A DNA stretch of 64,000 nucleotides from Alphaproteobacteria bacterium HGW-Alphaproteobacteria-7 (lineage in GTDB: Bacteria > Pseudomonadota > Alphaproteobacteria > Sphingomonadales > Sphingomonadaceae): assembly GCA_002842735.1 (NCBI GenBank), contig PHEB01000014.1:1-64000 (forward strand). Reading direction: 5' to 3'. The notes under the pieces were generated by a model. It did not search any database. It had not been told where the DNA came from and saw nothing but the letters and a program-made list of their open reading frames with translations. This document shows, one piece after another, positions 62,113 through 64,000 of the stretch. Position numbers and translations under genes: made by a program. Numbering within the stretch: position 1 is the stretch's first letter; every line of letters begins with the position of its first letter.

Positions 62113-63594
62113 TCACCCAAACCCCACATCAAGGAACCCCGGACGCGGGCCGTTCCATTCGCCTGCTGGCACCGGCGTGTCGTCTTCATTGTTACGGCGC
62201 ACGCGGGGTTGGCGATCATCGGCGATGCGTTCGGTGGCTTGCGGGCGTTCGGCGCGGGCGCGGCGGGGCTTGGTAGGGCGTTCTGCAGGTTCGGCGCTAT
62301 CTTCGCGCGGCGCGGGCTCTTCACGCGGGGCGCGTTCAGCGCGAGGTTCGCGCTCAGCGCGCGGTTCACGTTCCGGCCGGGCCCGGCGGGATTTACGCGG
62401 CTCGCGTTCTTCACGCTCAGGTGCATCAGCCTTGGCGTCTTCGGCCTTGGCAATCGCGGCGCTGAGATCAACGCGCACGTCGTCCTTGCCGAACACCTTG
62501 ATCGCGCTGCCGGTCAACTTTTCGACATTGCTGATTGCCTCGGCGTCTTCTTCCGCAACGAAGGTGAAAGCCCGGCCCTTGGCCCCGGCGCGGCCGGTGC
62601 GGCCGATACGGTGGACGTAATCATCGGGGTGCCACGGCGTGTCGTAATTGAACACGTGGGACACGCCCTTGATATCGAGCCCGCGCGCAGCGACGTCTGA
62701 CGCAACGAGGATGTTGACCTCGCCCGCCTTGAAGCGGTCAAGCTCCTTGATCCGGCTACCCTGATCCATATCGCCATGAATTTCGCTCGACCGGAAGCCA
62801 AAGCGCGTCAGGCTCTGGTTGAGTTCGCGAACGGTCGTCTTGCGGTTGGCAAAGATGATCGCGGTTTCAACCAGATCGTTTTCGAGGAACCAGCGCAGCG
62901 TGTCTTTCTTCGACCGCGATTTCACCGGCACCTTGAAGGCGGTAATATCAGCGTTGGTCGAAGCCGCGCGGCTCACCTCGATCCGCTTGGGGTTGGTGAG
63001 AAACTTCTTCGACAGCTTTTCAATCGGCGGCGGCATCGTGGCCGAAAACAGCATCGTCTGGCGCGTTTCGGGCAGCTTGGAACAGATGAATTCGATGTCG
63101 GGGATGAACCCCATGTCGAGCATCCGGTCGGCCTCATCGATCACCAGCAGCTCGCAGCCATTGAGCATGATCTTGCCGCGTTCAAACAGGTCCATCAGCC
63201 GGCCCGGCGTCGCAATCAGCACATCGACCCCTTCCGACAGCGCCTTCAACTGATCGCCCATCTGCACGCCGCCGATCAGCAGCGCCATTTTAAGATCGTG
63301 GTTCTTGCCGTATTTCTCGAAATTCTCGGCCACCTGCGCGGCGAGTTCACGGGTCGGTTCAAGGATCAGCGAACGCGGCATCAGCGCGCGGCGGCGGCCA
63401 GCGGCCATCACGTCAATCATCGGCAGCACGAAGCTGGCGGTCTTGCCAGTGCCCGTCTGGGCAATGCCGATCAGGTCGCGCATCATCAATACGGTGGGGA
63501 TAGCCTGCGCCTGAATGGCAGTTGGCGTGGTATAGCCCGCGTCTTCGACGGCTTTGAGCAATTCAGGCGAGAGGCCGAGATCGGCGAATGTCAT
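62113..63594 (-). CDS. DEAD-box ATP-dependent RNA helicase (RhlE-like)
   Basis: RNA helicase of 493 residues for ribosome assembly or RNA decay. Motifs in order: [16 protein letters not shown] (Q motif region), [50 protein letters not shown] and [10 protein letters not shown]. From ~residue 385 a charged tail is built of [14 protein letters not shown]-like repeats, which should be disordered and RNA-binding. Convergent with uvrD (4-nt gap). Confidence 0.93.
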   Translation of the reverse strand: MTFADLGLSPELLKAVEDAGYTTPTAIQAQAIPTVLMMRDLIGIAQTGTGKTASFVLPMIDVMAAGRRRALMPRSLILEPTRELAAQVAENFEKYGKNHDLKMALLIGGVQMGDQLKALSEGVDVLIATPGRLMDLFERGKIMLNGCELLVIDEADRMLDMGFIPDIEFICSKLPETRQTMLFSATMPPPIEKLSKKFLTNPKRIEVSRAASTNADITAFKVPVKSRSKKDTLRWFLENDLVETAIIFANRKTTVRELNQSLTRFGFRSSEIHGDMDQGSRIKELDRFKAGEVNILVASDVAARGLDIKGVSHVFNYDTPWHPDDYVHRIGRTGRAGAKGRAFTFVAEEDAEAISNVEKLTGSAIKVFGKDDVRVDLSAAIAKAEDAKADAPEREEREPRKSRRARPEREPRAEREPRAERAPREEPAPREDSAEPAERPTKPRRARAERPQATERIADDRQPRVRRNNEDDTPVPAGEWNGPRPGFLDVGFG

Positions 63595-63738
63595 GCGGTA
63601 GGTGGTGTCCGAAAATAGCGGGCAGGGTTGCTGCCGGGATTGCTGGCCCTGAGGCGCAGTAGGGCGCAATCAGGTTGGCGCGCCCTTCTCGCAAATACTC
63701 GCAAAAGTCAAGAAATCGTGCGTTTGGGACGCAAACGG

Positions 63739-64000
63739 TCAGTTGCGCACTTCCACCAACTGGCGCATCACTTCGACTTCGCAGCGTGCGCCGGTGCGCG
63801 ATTGCAACTTGTCGCGATCAACGCACAGCCGCCCGTCCTCGTTTTTTTCGACGTAAAAGCCGGAGTAGAAATCGCGCGCGCGGCACGATTTTTCGAGGTT
63901 GACCGAGATCATCCGCTGATCGCGCAGGAACAGCACCAGGCGGTTGCCGCTGCCCGTCTGCACCCCGGCGATGCCTTCCAACGCAACGCATTTTTCCTTG
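63739..64000 (-). CDS. Unknown conserved-looking protein, cut by window edge
   Basis: Minus-strand frame still open at the right edge, so the 5' end is missing. The visible part begins KEKCVALEGIAGVQ, has SGNRLVLFLRDQRMISVNL and ends with DGRLCVDRDKLQSRTGARCEV and LVEVRN. Three spaced cysteines and alternating strands resemble small exported Sphingomonadales proteins that carry such a cysteine pattern. I cannot name the family. It lies 144 nt upstream of the RNA helicase gene on the same strand. Confidence 0.6.
   Translation of the reverse strand, partial: KEKCVALEGIAGVQTGSGNRLVLFLRDQRMISVNLEKSCRARDFYSGFYVEKNEDGRLCVDRDKLQSRTGARCEVEVMRQLVEVRN

Overview
The window is a gene-dense chromosomal segment with almost no hypothetical islands. 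It most likely comes from a Sphingomonadales alphaproteobacterium, and Erythrobacteraceae (Erythrobacter/Porphyrobacter-like) is the best guess. This is inferred from the high GC content, a CP4-like class II aroA next to cmk-rpsA, an F0 ATP synthase operon with both b and b' subunits, TIGR02300- and TIGR04222-type genes, a YdbH/YnbE/YdbL set and REP-like palindromes common in that order. No 16S gene is present, so genus is not assignable.

Layout. 1-355 is an unexplained, lower-GC stretch. 356-4520 holds pgi facing lepB-rnc-era. 4862-7878 holds dnaN and fabD-fabG. 7927-10507 holds a divergent muropeptide-recycling-like pair (LD-carboxypeptidase / MurC-Mpl-like ligase) plus a small zinc-ribbon membrane protein. 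10542-11489 is a DUF808 membrane protein, followed by rpsF-rpsR-rplI and amn. 14556-19266 is a tightly coupled minus-strand operon: M2 peptidase, beta-propeller lipoprotein, RimB-like protease, RimK, RidA. 19333-21184 holds three overlapping small enzymes. 21250-24380 is a marR-emrA-emrB efflux operon with a probable operator over its promoter. 24387-28349 holds a lipoprotein, asd and a DPP-IV-like S9 peptidase.

28533-33585 is the ffh-rpsP-rimM-trmD-rplS operon. It contains extra elements: a repeat carrying a small ORF between rpsP and rimM, a TIGR04222 membrane gene, a nitrilase-like 5' remnant, and a mosaic palindromic repeat inserted in frame inside trmD. After tRNA-Ala(GGC) come a TIGR02300 gene, aroA-CBU_0592-like-cmk-rpsA, gloB, and the F0 genes atpI-B-E-F'-F. 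42364-46244 is ydbH-ynbE-ydbL, an envelope lipid-bridge system. radC and purB follow, then lapA-pyrF-trpF-trpB-(small membrane ORF)-trpA-accD-folC. 54955-56276 is an ampG-type muropeptide permease broken by a small deletion/frameshift. The end carries a Rieske oxygenase, an RsuA-type pseudouridine synthase, rsmD, a uvrD/pcrA helicase, an RhlE-like helicase and a cut-off gene.

The main themes are translation and ribosome maturation, peptidoglycan turnover and envelope lipids, and central anabolism. The most unusual features are the palindromic repeats that sit between and inside genes: one forms about 47 codons of trmD, one abuts the trpB start, and one encodes the rpsP-rimM linker ORF. The inactivated ampG, in a genome that keeps downstream recycling-type enzymes, is also notable. 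I did not see a clearly novel defence or biosynthetic system, CRISPR array, prophage or intact insertion sequence.
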